64,000 nucleotides of DNA from Pradoshia eiseniae. Its GTDB lineage: Bacteria > Bacillota > Bacilli > Bacillales > Pradoshiaceae. Positions within the stretch are counted from its first letter, which is position 1, and each line of letters begins with the position of its first letter. This document shows positions 16,131-24,515 of this stretch, piece by piece. Both the position numbers and the translations under genes were made by a program. The DNA lies in contig NZ_PKOZ01000005.1 in the NCBI RefSeq assembly GCF_002946355.1, positions 1 through 64,000 of the forward strand. Reading direction: 5' to 3'. Below the pieces are notes generated by a model. It did no database searches. It was given only the letters and a program-made list of their open reading frames with translations, and was not told the origin of the DNA.

Positions 16131-16910
16131 TTACTTCCCTTTAAATTGAGCCTTTCTTTTCATGAAAAAGGCACTGATTCCTTCAATCGCATCCTCAGAG
16201 CGAGTAATCCTCAAATTATGCTCCAGCTCAATCGCTAATCCCTCGTCAAGTGATGTCTCCATCCCTCTATTAGCTGCATCCAAGATCCCTTGAATAGCCA
16301 GCGGCGGACCTTCAGCCAATTGCTTCGCATAAGCAACGGCTTCCTCCAGAAAACTCTCTGCCGGCACCACCGTATTGACAAGCCCATATTCAAGCGCCAT
16401 TTGTGCTGAAATCGTTTCACCGCTTAGCATAAGACCGAGCGCTCTCCTCCTCCCAATCAAACGTGGAAGGCGCTGTGTTCCGCCATAGCCAGGAATAATA
16501 CCCAGCTTGATTTCCGGAAGACCAAACTCCGCTAATTCGCTTGCGATTGCTAGATGGCACGCCATTTGAAGCTCATTCCCTCCTCCTAGCGCCCGCCCAT
16601 TCACTGCGGCGATAATTGGCTTCGGAAAGCTTTCAATCCGACTAAACAATTCATGTATCCGGCCGATGGTTTCCCTTGCTTTATTCGGGTCAGCCAGGTC
16701 GGCAAATTCATTGACATCAGCTCCAGCTGAGAATGATTTCTCCCCAGCTCCTGTCAAAAGGATTGAGCGAATTCCATCATCGCTCTCGAAATCATCCAAA
16801 TATGCATCAATCTCATAGAGTGTCTCTCTGCTGAGAGTGTTCAATGGAGGCCGATCAATCGTCAAAATAGCCACCTTTCCTCTGACTTCTAATGTGCAAT
16901 TCACTCCCAT
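16131..16910 (-). CDS. Enoyl-CoA hydratase/isomerase
   Basis: A 259-residue crotonase-fold enzyme that adds water to trans-2-enoyl-CoA in beta-oxidation. The oxyanion-hole segments are FSAGADVNEFA and the RALGGGNELQMACH block, and both catalytic glutamate positions are occupied (GGGNELQ and LPEIKLGIIPG, followed by YGGTQRLPR). The ATG at 16910 follows GGGAGG and lies two bases after the thiolase stop; the longer ORF start at 16964 would overlap the thiolase. Last gene of the TetR-headed cluster. Confidence 0.93.
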   Translation of the reverse strand: MGVNCTLEVRGKVAILTIDRPPLNTLSRETLYEIDAYLDDFESDDGIRSILLTGAGEKSFSAGADVNEFADLADPNKARETIGRIHELFSRIESFPKPIIAAVNGRALGGGNELQMACHLAIASELAEFGLPEIKLGIIPGYGGTQRLPRLIGRRRALGLMLSGETISAQMALEYGLVNTVVPAESFLEEAVAYAKQLAEGPPLAIQGILDAANRGMETSLDEGLAIELEHNLRITRSEDAIEGISAFFMKRKAQFKGK

Positions 16911-16912
16911 TC

Positions 16913-18064
16913 TTATGCCTCCCTTTCGATAATGACAGCGATTGCCTGTCCGAATCCGATACACATTGTCGCAAGTCCATATCTTCCATTTATTCGCTCT
17001 AGTTCAGGAAGCATTGTTGCCACGATTCTCGCGCCGCTTGCGCCAAGCGGGTGCCCGAGCGCTATCGCACCTCCATTAGGATTTACCTTGTTCATATCTG
17101 CATCGAGCTCTTTTGACCAAGCGAGTACGACCGAGGCAAAGGCTTCATTTACCTCAAATAAATCGATGTCTTCCATCCTCAAGCCTGCCTTTTGCAGTAC
17201 TTTCCTTGTTGCCGGTATAATCCCGCTCAGCATGATTTCTGGATCCACTCCGGCAAGTGCCGTTGCAATTACCTTTGCCCGCGGCCTTAATCCGAGCTCC
17301 ATTGCTTTCTTGCGGGATGTTAGCAAAACCGCAGCGGCCCCGTCACTGATTTGGCTGGAGTTTCCTGCTGTCACATGGCCATCCGGAAGAAAGGATGGCT
17401 TAAGGTCAGCCAACCGCTCAATGGATGTATTGGCACGTGGTGTCTCATCAGCCTCAAACCATTTCTCCAAAGAATCATCTGGAATCTCAATTGGCACGAT
17501 TTCATGCTCAAACCTTCCTGCTTTTATCGCATGAAGAGCTTTCTGATGACTTGCATAAGAGAATTGATCCATTTCCTCCCGCGAAATTCCCCATCTTTGT
17601 GCAATCAGCTCTGCTGAGAATCCTTGCGGTATAATGGTGTGCTGATTCATGAGACGATTGGAAAAATCACCTCCATCGCTCCCCATCGGCACCCGATTCA
17701 TGCTTTCAACTCCTGCGGCAATTGAACAATCACTCATTTCCGCCATAATGGCATGAGCTGATTGAGCAAGTGTATCAAGACTCGATCCGCACATCCGGTT
17801 TGTGCTGGACCCGCATACCTCTACAGGAAAACCAGCTATCAGGCCAGCAATCCTTCCAATATTCATCCCTTGTTCCCCTATTTGGGTCACACATCCCATC
17901 TTGATGTCCTCGACTTCAATTGGGTCTATCCTCGTCCGTTCCGCAAGTCTCCCTAATACATGTGCTGCCATCTCATCCGGGCGATTCTTAGAGAGGGTTC
18001 CCCCTTTTCGGCCAATGGGTGTTCTTACAGCATCAATGATGACGGCATCTCTTTCACTTATCAT
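16913..18064 (-). CDS. Acetyl-CoA acyltransferase (thiolase)
   Basis: A 383-residue thiolase. The nucleophilic cysteine is C92 in NRMCGSSLDT, the catalytic histidine is near residue 338 in GGAIALGHPLGASGAR, and the second cysteine near 368 is in TMCIGFGQA. All needed residues are present, and length is normal for the degradative or biosynthetic family. It most probably cleaves 3-ketoacyl-CoA as the last beta-oxidation step. It is tightly packed between the SDR gene (17-bp gap) and the hydratase (2-bp gap). Confidence 0.93.
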   Translation of the reverse strand: MISERDAVIIDAVRTPIGRKGGTLSKNRPDEMAAHVLGRLAERTRIDPIEVEDIKMGCVTQIGEQGMNIGRIAGLIAGFPVEVCGSSTNRMCGSSLDTLAQSAHAIMAEMSDCSIAAGVESMNRVPMGSDGGDFSNRLMNQHTIIPQGFSAELIAQRWGISREEMDQFSYASHQKALHAIKAGRFEHEIVPIEIPDDSLEKWFEADETPRANTSIERLADLKPSFLPDGHVTAGNSSQISDGAAAVLLTSRKKAMELGLRPRAKVIATALAGVDPEIMLSGIIPATRKVLQKAGLRMEDIDLFEVNEAFASVVLAWSKELDADMNKVNPNGGAIALGHPLGASGARIVATMLPELERINGRYGLATMCIGFGQAIAVIIEREA

Positions 18065-18081
18065 CTTATCCTCCCCCTCTC

Positions 18082-18915
18082 TTAGAACGTGAATAAATCA
18101 ATGCCGCCAGCCACTGGAAGGGCAACACCGGTAATATAGGAGGCTTCCTTGCTTGAGAGGAAGGCAATCGCATTGGCAATATCCTCCGGTTCACCAGGCC
18201 GTTTAAAGGCAGTTCGCTCAATCATCCGATTTCTCATTGATGGGTTTGTGAATTGAAAGGCTTCCGTATTGATAATTCCCGGCACAATCGCGTTGACGGT
18301 AATCTGATATTTGGCACCCTCAAGAGCTAAAGACTTCGTCAATCCCAGAATGCCTGCCTTTGTGGTTGCATAGCTCGCTTGCCCATATCCGCCATGTGTC
18401 CCTGCTACTGATGCCATATTAATGATGCGCCCGTCCTTTTGTTCCTTCATATATTTCCATACAGCCTTGCAGCAGTTATAGGCACCTGTCAAATTGACAT
18501 TTAAATCCCTATTCCAATAATCATCATTTTGATCTTCAAGCCTTGCTGTATGATCTAAAGTTCCTGCATTGTTGACGAGTATATCAATACGGCCAAATTG
18601 GCTGATGACCTCACCCATTACCCGTTCTACTTCCTCCTTATTTGTCACGTCCATCTTAAAAGCAGCTGATTTTCTTCCCATATCCTTTATTTGCTGTGTG
18701 GTTGATTTTGTATAAACCGTCTTTGATTGGACCATAATCTGTGAGACCGGGCCGAGTTTTTCAGATGTAGCGTCGTTTTGTTCATCATCTTCAAGAAGAA
18801 TATCCGTAACAATGATATCCGCCCCTGCCCTGGCTAAACAAAGAGCATCCGCTCTTCCAAGCCCTCTGGATGCCCCCGTTACAAGCGCTACCTTTCCTTC
18901 TAATGAAAACGGCAT
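18082..18915 (-). CDS. SDR-family dehydrogenase with an insertion, probable 3-hydroxyacyl-CoA dehydrogenase
   Basis: A 277-residue classical SDR. The cofactor motif TGASRGLGRA is at about 14-23, NNAGT follows the fourth strand, and the active-site serine and YATTK are in place. Compared with ordinary ~250-residue SDRs it has an extra ~25 residues between the second strand and DVTN (about residues 40-72, including ATSEKLGPVSQIMVQSK). Comparable insertions are known in the SDR domain of peroxisomal multifunctional enzyme type 2 and in mycofactocin-linked SDRs. Context inside an operon with ligase, thiolase and hydratase suggests oxidation of 3-hydroxyacyl-CoA. Starts one base after the ligase stop. 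Confidence 0.85.
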   Translation of the reverse strand: MPFSLEGKVALVTGASRGLGRADALCLARAGADIIVTDILLEDDEQNDATSEKLGPVSQIMVQSKTVYTKSTTQQIKDMGRKSAAFKMDVTNKEEVERVMGEVISQFGRIDILVNNAGTLDHTARLEDQNDDYWNRDLNVNLTGAYNCCKAVWKYMKEQKDGRIINMASVAGTHGGYGQASYATTKAGILGLTKSLALEGAKYQITVNAIVPGIINTEAFQFTNPSMRNRMIERTAFKRPGEPEDIANAIAFLSSKEASYITGVALPVAGGIDLFTF

Positions 18916-18916
18916 A

Positions 18917-20797
18917 TTAATGCTCTCCTTTCACTTTTGATAATGAAATCCCCACCGCTGTCTCATTAGCAGCAATGTCCATTTCTCCACTGGCAGTGTC
19001 TGTATACATGTGATCAATAACATGCTTAAATTTCTTTTCTACCTCTGCATAACGCACTTTTAAAGAGGGTGTCAATTCTCCTGTCTCAACGGTCCATTCC
19101 TTATTGACGAAGATGAGCTTCTTAGGCTGTTCATATCGGGCAAAACCCTTAGTGTATTTTTTTACTTCTCTCGTTAATAAAGCTTGGACATGCTTATTCG
19201 CTAAAAGCTCCTGAGGTGAACCATGAATCCCTTTGTGCCTGCACCATTCCTTTATATTGATGAAATCAGGTGCCAGCAGGGCAATCACATATTTTCTGTT
19301 CTGGCCGACTAAGACGGCATTCTCAATATATGGACTCTGGTGCAGTGCATTCTCAACCGGCTGCGGGGCTACATTCTTTCCTGTGGTAAGGACAAGTATC
19401 CGTTTCTTCCGGTCAATGATTCGTAAATAACCATCCTCATCTAATAAGCCAATATCACCGGTCTTAAACCACTCCCCCTCAAAGGCCTCTGCAGTTGCCT
19501 GCGGATCGCGATAATAACCGCTCATCACACTCGGCCCCTTTACTAGCACTTCACCGTCTGCCGCGAGGCGGATATCAAGATTGGGCAGCGGCTTCCCAAC
19601 CGTTCCGACCTTCGAACGGGAAAAGGGATTCACACAAATGACTGGAGCTGTTTCTGTCAAACCGTATCCTTCAAGGACAGGCAGGTCAACTGACCAAAAA
19701 AATCGGCCAATCTCCGGGTTTAAAGCTCCCCCTCCTGAGATAAAGCCTCTAATACGCCCTCCTAGCTTTCGCTTTACCTTTTGATACACGAGTCTTTCTG
19801 ATATTTTCCACCTTCGCCTAAATTCCTTCGGCAGCTCAGCCTTGCGCATCAGCTCATCCGTAGCGCATGACAAATAATAGCGGTAGCGCTCTTCCCCTAC
19901 CCCTAATGCCCACTTAAAGACTTTCTTCCGAATGGGTGTTCCGGATTCCACCATCTTCAAGGCTTGTGCATACACCCGCTCAAATAAGAGCGGTACGCTA
20001 ACGAGGACAGTCGGCCTTACCTCAAGAAGATTATCCTGTACAGTATCAATGCTTTCTGCATAAGCAATTGTCGCTCCGACATAAAGGGGGAAAAATTGCC
20101 CAGCCATGCGCTCGAATATATGTGATAACGGCAGATGAGAAAGCATCAGGTCGTCCGGACGGCATTCCAGCACCCAGAATTGGACTCCTTCCACATTAGC
20201 TAGGATATTGCCATGGGTCAGCATGGCTCCCTTCGGTTTTCCAGTCGTGCCTGATGTGTGAATGATGGTCGCTAAATCCGCTCTCTTTATTTCCATAAAG
20301 CCTTTTTGCCACTCTTCTGGAGAGTATCCTTGTCCGCTCGCCATGAATGCTTCCATGGTTGACGGCATATCGCTTAAAGCCGTTTTTTCCGGGGAATCAT
20401 AGATGACAATGCTTTCATGCGGGAAGTCCTTTGAATCAATTTTTTTAAACTGACTCTCATTGCCGACGAAAATAAACTTACTAGCAGAATTATGAAGAAT
20501 ATAGCTAACTTGATCACTAGGAAGAGTTGAATGGATTGGCACACTCACCGCTCCAATACTCATAATCGCCAAATCGCTGATTGCCCAATACGGATTATTA
20601 TCCGCTAAAATCGCTACCTTATCTCCCTTTCCCACTCCCCTTTGAACTAGGGCGTGAGCCGTATAGGCAACGCGCTCCCAAAGTTCATCATACGTAATCG
20701 CTTTGTAAACACCCTTGTCCTTTGCCATAAGCGCATCCTTCTGGCCATATTTTTGAACCGTTCTAAAGACCATTTCGACCAGATTCAAAGGTTTCAT
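18917..20797 (-). CDS. Long-chain acyl-CoA synthetase (AMP-forming)
   Basis: A 626-residue ANL-superfamily ligase that activates a carboxylic acid with ATP and CoA. The P-loop motif is HTSGTTGKPKGAMLTHGN. The core continues with LSHLPLSHIFERMAG, GYGLTETAPVICVN and WFKTGDIGLLDEDGYLRIIDRKK, and the catalytic lysine is in the C-terminal domain. Size and the bulky N-terminal half resemble long-chain (FadD/ACSL-like) enzymes. ATG 20797 follows GAGGAGGTG. It is followed with no gap by the SDR gene. Confidence 0.93.
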   Translation of the reverse strand: MKPLNLVEMVFRTVQKYGQKDALMAKDKGVYKAITYDELWERVAYTAHALVQRGVGKGDKVAILADNNPYWAISDLAIMSIGAVSVPIHSTLPSDQVSYILHNSASKFIFVGNESQFKKIDSKDFPHESIVIYDSPEKTALSDMPSTMEAFMASGQGYSPEEWQKGFMEIKRADLATIIHTSGTTGKPKGAMLTHGNILANVEGVQFWVLECRPDDLMLSHLPLSHIFERMAGQFFPLYVGATIAYAESIDTVQDNLLEVRPTVLVSVPLLFERVYAQALKMVESGTPIRKKVFKWALGVGEERYRYYLSCATDELMRKAELPKEFRRRWKISERLVYQKVKRKLGGRIRGFISGGGALNPEIGRFFWSVDLPVLEGYGLTETAPVICVNPFSRSKVGTVGKPLPNLDIRLAADGEVLVKGPSVMSGYYRDPQATAEAFEGEWFKTGDIGLLDEDGYLRIIDRKKRILVLTTGKNVAPQPVENALHQSPYIENAVLVGQNRKYVIALLAPDFINIKEWCRHKGIHGSPQELLANKHVQALLTREVKKYTKGFARYEQPKKLIFVNKEWTVETGELTPSLKVRYAEVEKKFKHVIDHMYTDTASGEMDIAANETAVGISLSKVKGEH

Positions 20798-20893
20798 AGG
20801 ACACCTCCTCTTTTACGGGATAATCAGGCTTAGATATACAACCTGATTATCCCTTCCAAACCCGGTGCTTCTGCTGCTGGGACATGGCATTAC

Positions 20894-21259
20894 TTACAAA
20901 TGATCCTGGACATTATATTGCTTCAGAATTCCCTCAAGTTTAATGGCTTTTCCGATATCACCTTTAATTTTCAGCTTTCCTGACATGAAAGCGACAGTCC
21001 CGTTCAGTTTACCTAATAAGAACTGGCGGAAATTGTCGACAGACATAATTAATGTACAATCCGCCGGAATTTCTTCACCTTCAGCGACCTCTGCCTTTCC
21101 GTTTTGCAGGTTTAACTGATAAACTCCTTCCTCTGCTCCAGTTATCGTAAATTGATATCTTGTCGTAATTCCTTCAATTGGGCCTGGATTAGCATTTAAA
21201 GCCTCCTCAATCTTTGCAAATGACTCTGACAACGTGTAATCCTCAATCGCTTTTCCCAT
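20894..21259 (-). CDS. SCP2 sterol-binding-domain protein
   Basis: A 121-residue single SCP2 domain, a small lipid- or acyl-CoA-binding fold: FAKIEEALNANPGP at the N-terminus, YQLNLQNGKAEVAEGEE in the middle, and ADCTLIMSVDNFRQFLLGKLNGT with FMSGKLKIKGDI near the end. The ATG at 21259 is preferred because AAGGAGGAAAAG precedes it. In peroxisomal multifunctional enzyme 2 an SCP2 domain is fused to an SDR and a hydratase; here the same activities are separate genes in one cluster, so it may carry acyl-CoA intermediates. Confidence 0.9.
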   Translation of the reverse strand: MGKAIEDYTLSESFAKIEEALNANPGPIEGITTRYQFTITGAEEGVYQLNLQNGKAEVAEGEEIPADCTLIMSVDNFRQFLLGKLNGTVAFMSGKLKIKGDIGKAIKLEGILKQYNVQDHL

Positions 21260-21373
21260 TTTCTTTTCCTCCTTCATTTATTAGCCTATCGGCACATGAA
21301 TTTTCTCTAGTAAACTACTTGTTTGGAAACACCTACTTAAAATACAGGCATCACCTCCTATAAAGACATTCTC

Positions 21374-22594
21374 TTAGACCCTTATGCCATAAGGCTCATA
21401 CAGATGCCGGGCAATGATTAATTGCTGGATTTGATTCGTTCCCTCAAAGATGTCATAGATTTTTGCATCACGATAAAGCTTCTCTACCAGATTCCCTTCT
21501 AGTCCATAAGGACCCATGATCTCAAGACTGGCAGAGGTTACTTCCAGGACAATCTTCCCGGCAAATGCCTTGCACATGGCAGCCTCTTGCGCATTGGGCT
21601 TCCCAAGGTCTCCTTTCCAGGCAGATTCCCAGGTTAATAGGCGTGCTACTTGGATTTTCTGCTGCATTTCAGCAAGCAGCTGACTAGCCATCTTGTAATG
21701 CGTTCCATGGCGAGGGAATTCTGTCTGAATGAAATCAAGCGTATATTCATAAGCAGCTCTTGCAATACCGGTTGCCATCGCCGCTATGATAGGTCTTGTA
21801 CTATCAAAAGTCTTCATCGCTACCCTAAAGCCACCGGAACGAGCCCCTTTATTCGCATAAGCTTCTTCTCCGCCAAGCAGGTTTTCATCTGGAACAAAAC
21901 AATTCTCAAAGACTAGCTCGGCTGTCTCAGAAGCACGCAAGCCCATCTTATCTGCGAGTCTGGTACAAGAGAACCCTGGTGTCCCTTTCTCAACAACAAA
22001 GGCTCGATGACCGGCTCTTCCCATGGTCTTATCGACAGTAGCAAAAGCTACCACCCATGAAGCTCTTTTTCCATTAGTAATAAAGATTTTCTCCCCATTA
22101 AGGACATAGCCGCCATCTACCTTTACAGCAGTCGTCTGCAGCCCAGATACATCAGAGCCTGCCTCTGGCTCCGTTAAGGCATATGCACCCCATTTAGGCT
22201 CTTCATCTCTTGAGAAAATCGAGAGGAATCTCTCCTTTTGTTCCTTCGTTCCGCTATGTTGAATCGGCGGGCCTCCAAGCCCTGGTCCCGGCAAGGTAAG
22301 GGCAATGGCACAATCGCCCCATCCCAATTCCTCAGAGGCAATCACACCAAGCCGATTTCCCTGCTTTTCTCGTTTTTTCCGTTCTTTTGACTCACTCTTG
22401 TTCTCTTCACCCTTCTCGCCAAAAGAGGACATGCTGAGTGAGATGCCTAATTGATTTACTTTCTGAAGCCAATCATCCGGAACCCGCTTTTGCTCATCAG
22501 CCAATAATGAAATCGGGCGAATTTCATTTTCAGCAAACCAATGGACAACATCCCTAACTTGGGCTTGATGTGGAGACAGTTCGTACGAGATCAC
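21374..22594 (-). CDS. Acyl-CoA dehydrogenase, catalytic subunit
   Basis: Flavin-dependent dehydrogenase making the 2,3-double bond of acyl-CoA. The family blocks are present: GAYALTEPEAGSDVSGLQT, GEKIFITNGKRASWVV, GLRASETAELVFENCFVP, and the catalytic glutamate in FEGTNQIQQL near residue 384. The GTG at 22594 follows AAAGGGGTG and gives 406 residues; the longer start at 22639 is less likely. Either start overlaps the upstream gene, so the two dehydrogenases are translationally coupled. A Lys/Glu-rich insertion (ENKSESKERKKREKQG) after the N-terminal helices is unusual for the family. Confidence 0.92.
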   Translation of the reverse strand: MISYELSPHQAQVRDVVHWFAENEIRPISLLADEQKRVPDDWLQKVNQLGISLSMSSFGEKGEENKSESKERKKREKQGNRLGVIASEELGWGDCAIALTLPGPGLGGPPIQHSGTKEQKERFLSIFSRDEEPKWGAYALTEPEAGSDVSGLQTTAVKVDGGYVLNGEKIFITNGKRASWVVAFATVDKTMGRAGHRAFVVEKGTPGFSCTRLADKMGLRASETAELVFENCFVPDENLLGGEEAYANKGARSGGFRVAMKTFDSTRPIIAAMATGIARAAYEYTLDFIQTEFPRHGTHYKMASQLLAEMQQKIQVARLLTWESAWKGDLGKPNAQEAAMCKAFAGKIVLEVTSASLEIMGPYGLEGNLVEKLYRDAKIYDIFEGTNQIQQLIIARHLYEPYGIRV

Positions 22595-23726
22595 CCGCTT
22601 CACCCCTTTCCGCTTTATCAAGAATCCATTCTCCTGCATAAGTGTTTAAGTCACGTTCCTGCTCAAGCCATGCGATTTGAGCCTGGCCATCCCTCATCCA
22701 TTTCTCAACAGGGTGGTCTTGAACATAGCCGTGCCCTCCCAAAAGCTGTACTGCTGAATCCGTGACAAACCGGACGGCACGATGAGCATTCTGCAGGGCT
22801 TGTGTACTATGAAAGATAGCCTCACTAGTGCCTTCATCAATCTGCTTGGCAGCATATAGAACAAGATGACGGGCTCCTTTTACATGAATGGCCATTTGAG
22901 CCACATTGAAGGATACCCCTTGAAATTTCGCTATTTCAGAACCGAATGCCTTACGGCTGGCCGTATATTCAACCGTGTAGTCTAATGCACCTGTGATTAA
23001 TCCGACCTCTTTGGCCGCTTCCATTACACGAATCCGGCTCATCGCCTGTGCTGCAAGCTTCGTCGCATCTCGTCCGCTTGCAATCACAGATTCCTTAGAT
23101 ACGGAAGCATGACGGAATGACAAGCAGGCAAATCCTGCACTCAGCAGTCCTAGGCGATAATCACCCTCCACTGCCTTAAAGGATGCATCAGGCCCATTAT
23201 GAAGCCAAAGGATGATATCCTCCCCGCTCTGTTCTTTACCATGCAATAACACATACTCTGCATACTGACCCATCCGCAAGGGGACCGTCTCCCCGTCGAT
23301 AATATAGCTCTCCTCATGATGGGTGATTGTCAGTTTCGGCTGGTTTCGATGGCAAAAAGCAATGGTTGGTACATTTCCTGTCTGACAGGCTTTCTTAAAG
23401 GAAGCGAAAGCTGGATGGTCTCCCGCCTCTCTTATAAAGGCTCCTGCTTCTCCTGCCCCTGGGAATCCCTGCACTGTAGCAAGGTCTCCAGAGGCTAACT
23501 CCTCAAGAATCTGAACCTGTGATAGAATGGGAAGCTCCATTCCCCCAAAGCTTTCGGGCAGCTCGAGAGTATCCATTCCAATCTCTTTAAGCTTCTTGAC
23601 CATCCCCTGACTGACCTTGCGATTCTTCTCTGTTTCCCTTGCAGCCGGACGAATAAATTCAAACGCAAAATCCTTCGCCACATGAATAAAAGCGGCTTCA
23701 TCATCACTCGGTTTAAATGAAACCAA
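22554..23726 (-). CDS. Acyl-CoA dehydrogenase-like protein lacking the catalytic glutamate
   Basis: A 390-residue acyl-CoA dehydrogenase homologue: N-terminal helical part with LPESFGGMELP, C-terminal part with EYTASRKAFGSEIAKFQGVSF and VQLLGGHGYVQDHPVEKWMRDG. Where normal enzymes have the YEGT segment this one reads QIAWLEQERD, so the catalytic glutamate is lost. The middle beta-domain is also divergent: the TEPxAGSD block is absent and replaced by AFCHRNQPK. The TTG start follows AAGGAGGG by seven bases. Overlap with the intact dehydrogenase downstream suggests a structural or substrate-binding partner, as in mycobacterial alpha2beta2 FadE pairs. It begins 13 bp after tetR. Confidence 0.85.
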   Translation of the reverse strand: MVSFKPSDDEAAFIHVAKDFAFEFIRPAARETEKNRKVSQGMVKKLKEIGMDTLELPESFGGMELPILSQVQILEELASGDLATVQGFPGAGEAGAFIREAGDHPAFASFKKACQTGNVPTIAFCHRNQPKLTITHHEESYIIDGETVPLRMGQYAEYVLLHGKEQSGEDIILWLHNGPDASFKAVEGDYRLGLLSAGFACLSFRHASVSKESVIASGRDATKLAAQAMSRIRVMEAAKEVGLITGALDYTVEYTASRKAFGSEIAKFQGVSFNVAQMAIHVKGARHLVLYAAKQIDEGTSEAIFHSTQALQNAHRAVRFVTDSAVQLLGGHGYVQDHPVEKWMRDGQAQIAWLEQERDLNTYAGEWILDKAERGEAGDLVRTVSTSSPS

Positions 23727-23739
23727 GCCGAATCCCTCC

Positions 23740-24360
23740 TTACGTTAAATGATTGTTCGACAGATTGACGAATGCGCCTATGACTAGTCTGTTCAGTAAT
23801 CTGGCCAGCTCCTCCATATCAAGGTCTCGATTCTCCTCTTTCACATTACGAACCACCACCTCGTTAATTGCACCAACCATTGCTTGAGAGATAATGTGTA
23901 TCTCCTCCTCTCTCACCTGCTCCGGAAATTCCTGATGGGCCAATATGAAAATCAGATCTGCAAAGTTCTGCATGGCTTCACGCCTGACGATTTCCACCTC
24001 ATCTGAAATGCCGACAGACTCTAGTAAGATAAAATGCGCTACCGAAGGATTGGTGAAACAAATCTCCAAATAACGTAAAATACCTGCATATGCTTTATAA
24101 CCAACTCTCAATTCCTGCATGGCCGCCTTCTTGATTTCAAGGGCTATTTCATCGATTAAATCCTTGCAAAGCGCCACCACCAATGCTTCCTTACTGGAAA
24201 ATTGCTGATAGAAGGTAGTTTTGGATACATGGGCAGATTCAACAATCTCCAAAACAGATGTGTTCTTAAATCCTTTTGCGGCAAAGAGCTTTAATGCTGA
24301 GAAAAATATCTTGTCCTTAGCCTCTTTTGGCAGTTCCTTCATTCGTAACATGGTCATCAT
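23740..24360 (-). CDS. TetR/AcrR-family regulator of the fatty-acid cluster
   Basis: About 206 residues (200 if a later ATG is used). The helix-turn-helix is in residues about 12-60: ALKLFAAKGFKNTSVLEIVE followed by AHVSKTTFYQQFSSKEALV. The C-terminal ligand-binding part is all-helical and not conserved enough to name. Several in-frame ATGs occur in the first seven codons and no strong ribosome site picks among them. As first gene of the cluster it probably autoregulates and responds to an acyl-CoA, like FadR of B. subtilis; this is inference from position. Confidence 0.88.
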   Translation of the reverse strand: MMTMLRMKELPKEAKDKIFFSALKLFAAKGFKNTSVLEIVESAHVSKTTFYQQFSSKEALVVALCKDLIDEIALEIKKAAMQELRVGYKAYAGILRYLEICFTNPSVAHFILLESVGISDEVEIVRREAMQNFADLIFILAHQEFPEQVREEEIHIISQAMVGAINEVVVRNVKEENRDLDMEELARLLNRLVIGAFVNLSNNHLT

Positions 24361-24383
24361 TCCATTTCTGTCAGGTGAGTACG

Positions 24384-24399
24384 AGTACGTATTGGTACT
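24384..24399. promoter_or_regulatory. Candidate TetR operator
   Basis: Perfect inverted repeat AGTAC-GTATTG-GTACT about 25 bp before the tetR start. The site is in the only promoter region of the acyl-CoA dehydrogenase genes, the usual place for an autoregulatory operator. Confidence 0.45.
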
Positions 24400-24463
24400 A
24401 TCTTAACCCAGCATTTGGAAATGTTCAACAAAATTAACTGAAAATTTAAATAATAATTTTCGA

Positions 24464-24510
24464 CAAAAAAAGAGCTGGCTGCTTTCTATATTGAAAGCCA
24501 TCCAACTCTT
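24464..24510 (-). terminator. Terminator after btuF-like gene
   Basis: On the minus strand AGAGTTGGATGGCTTTC and GAAAGCAGCCAGCTCT form a long imperfect stem followed by seven Ts. Confidence 0.85.
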
Positions 24511-24515
24511 TCTTC

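Noticed and set aside
16932-17534. A 200-codon ORF antisense to the thiolase
   Set aside because: Reverse shadow of a gene with all catalytic residues; no start context.
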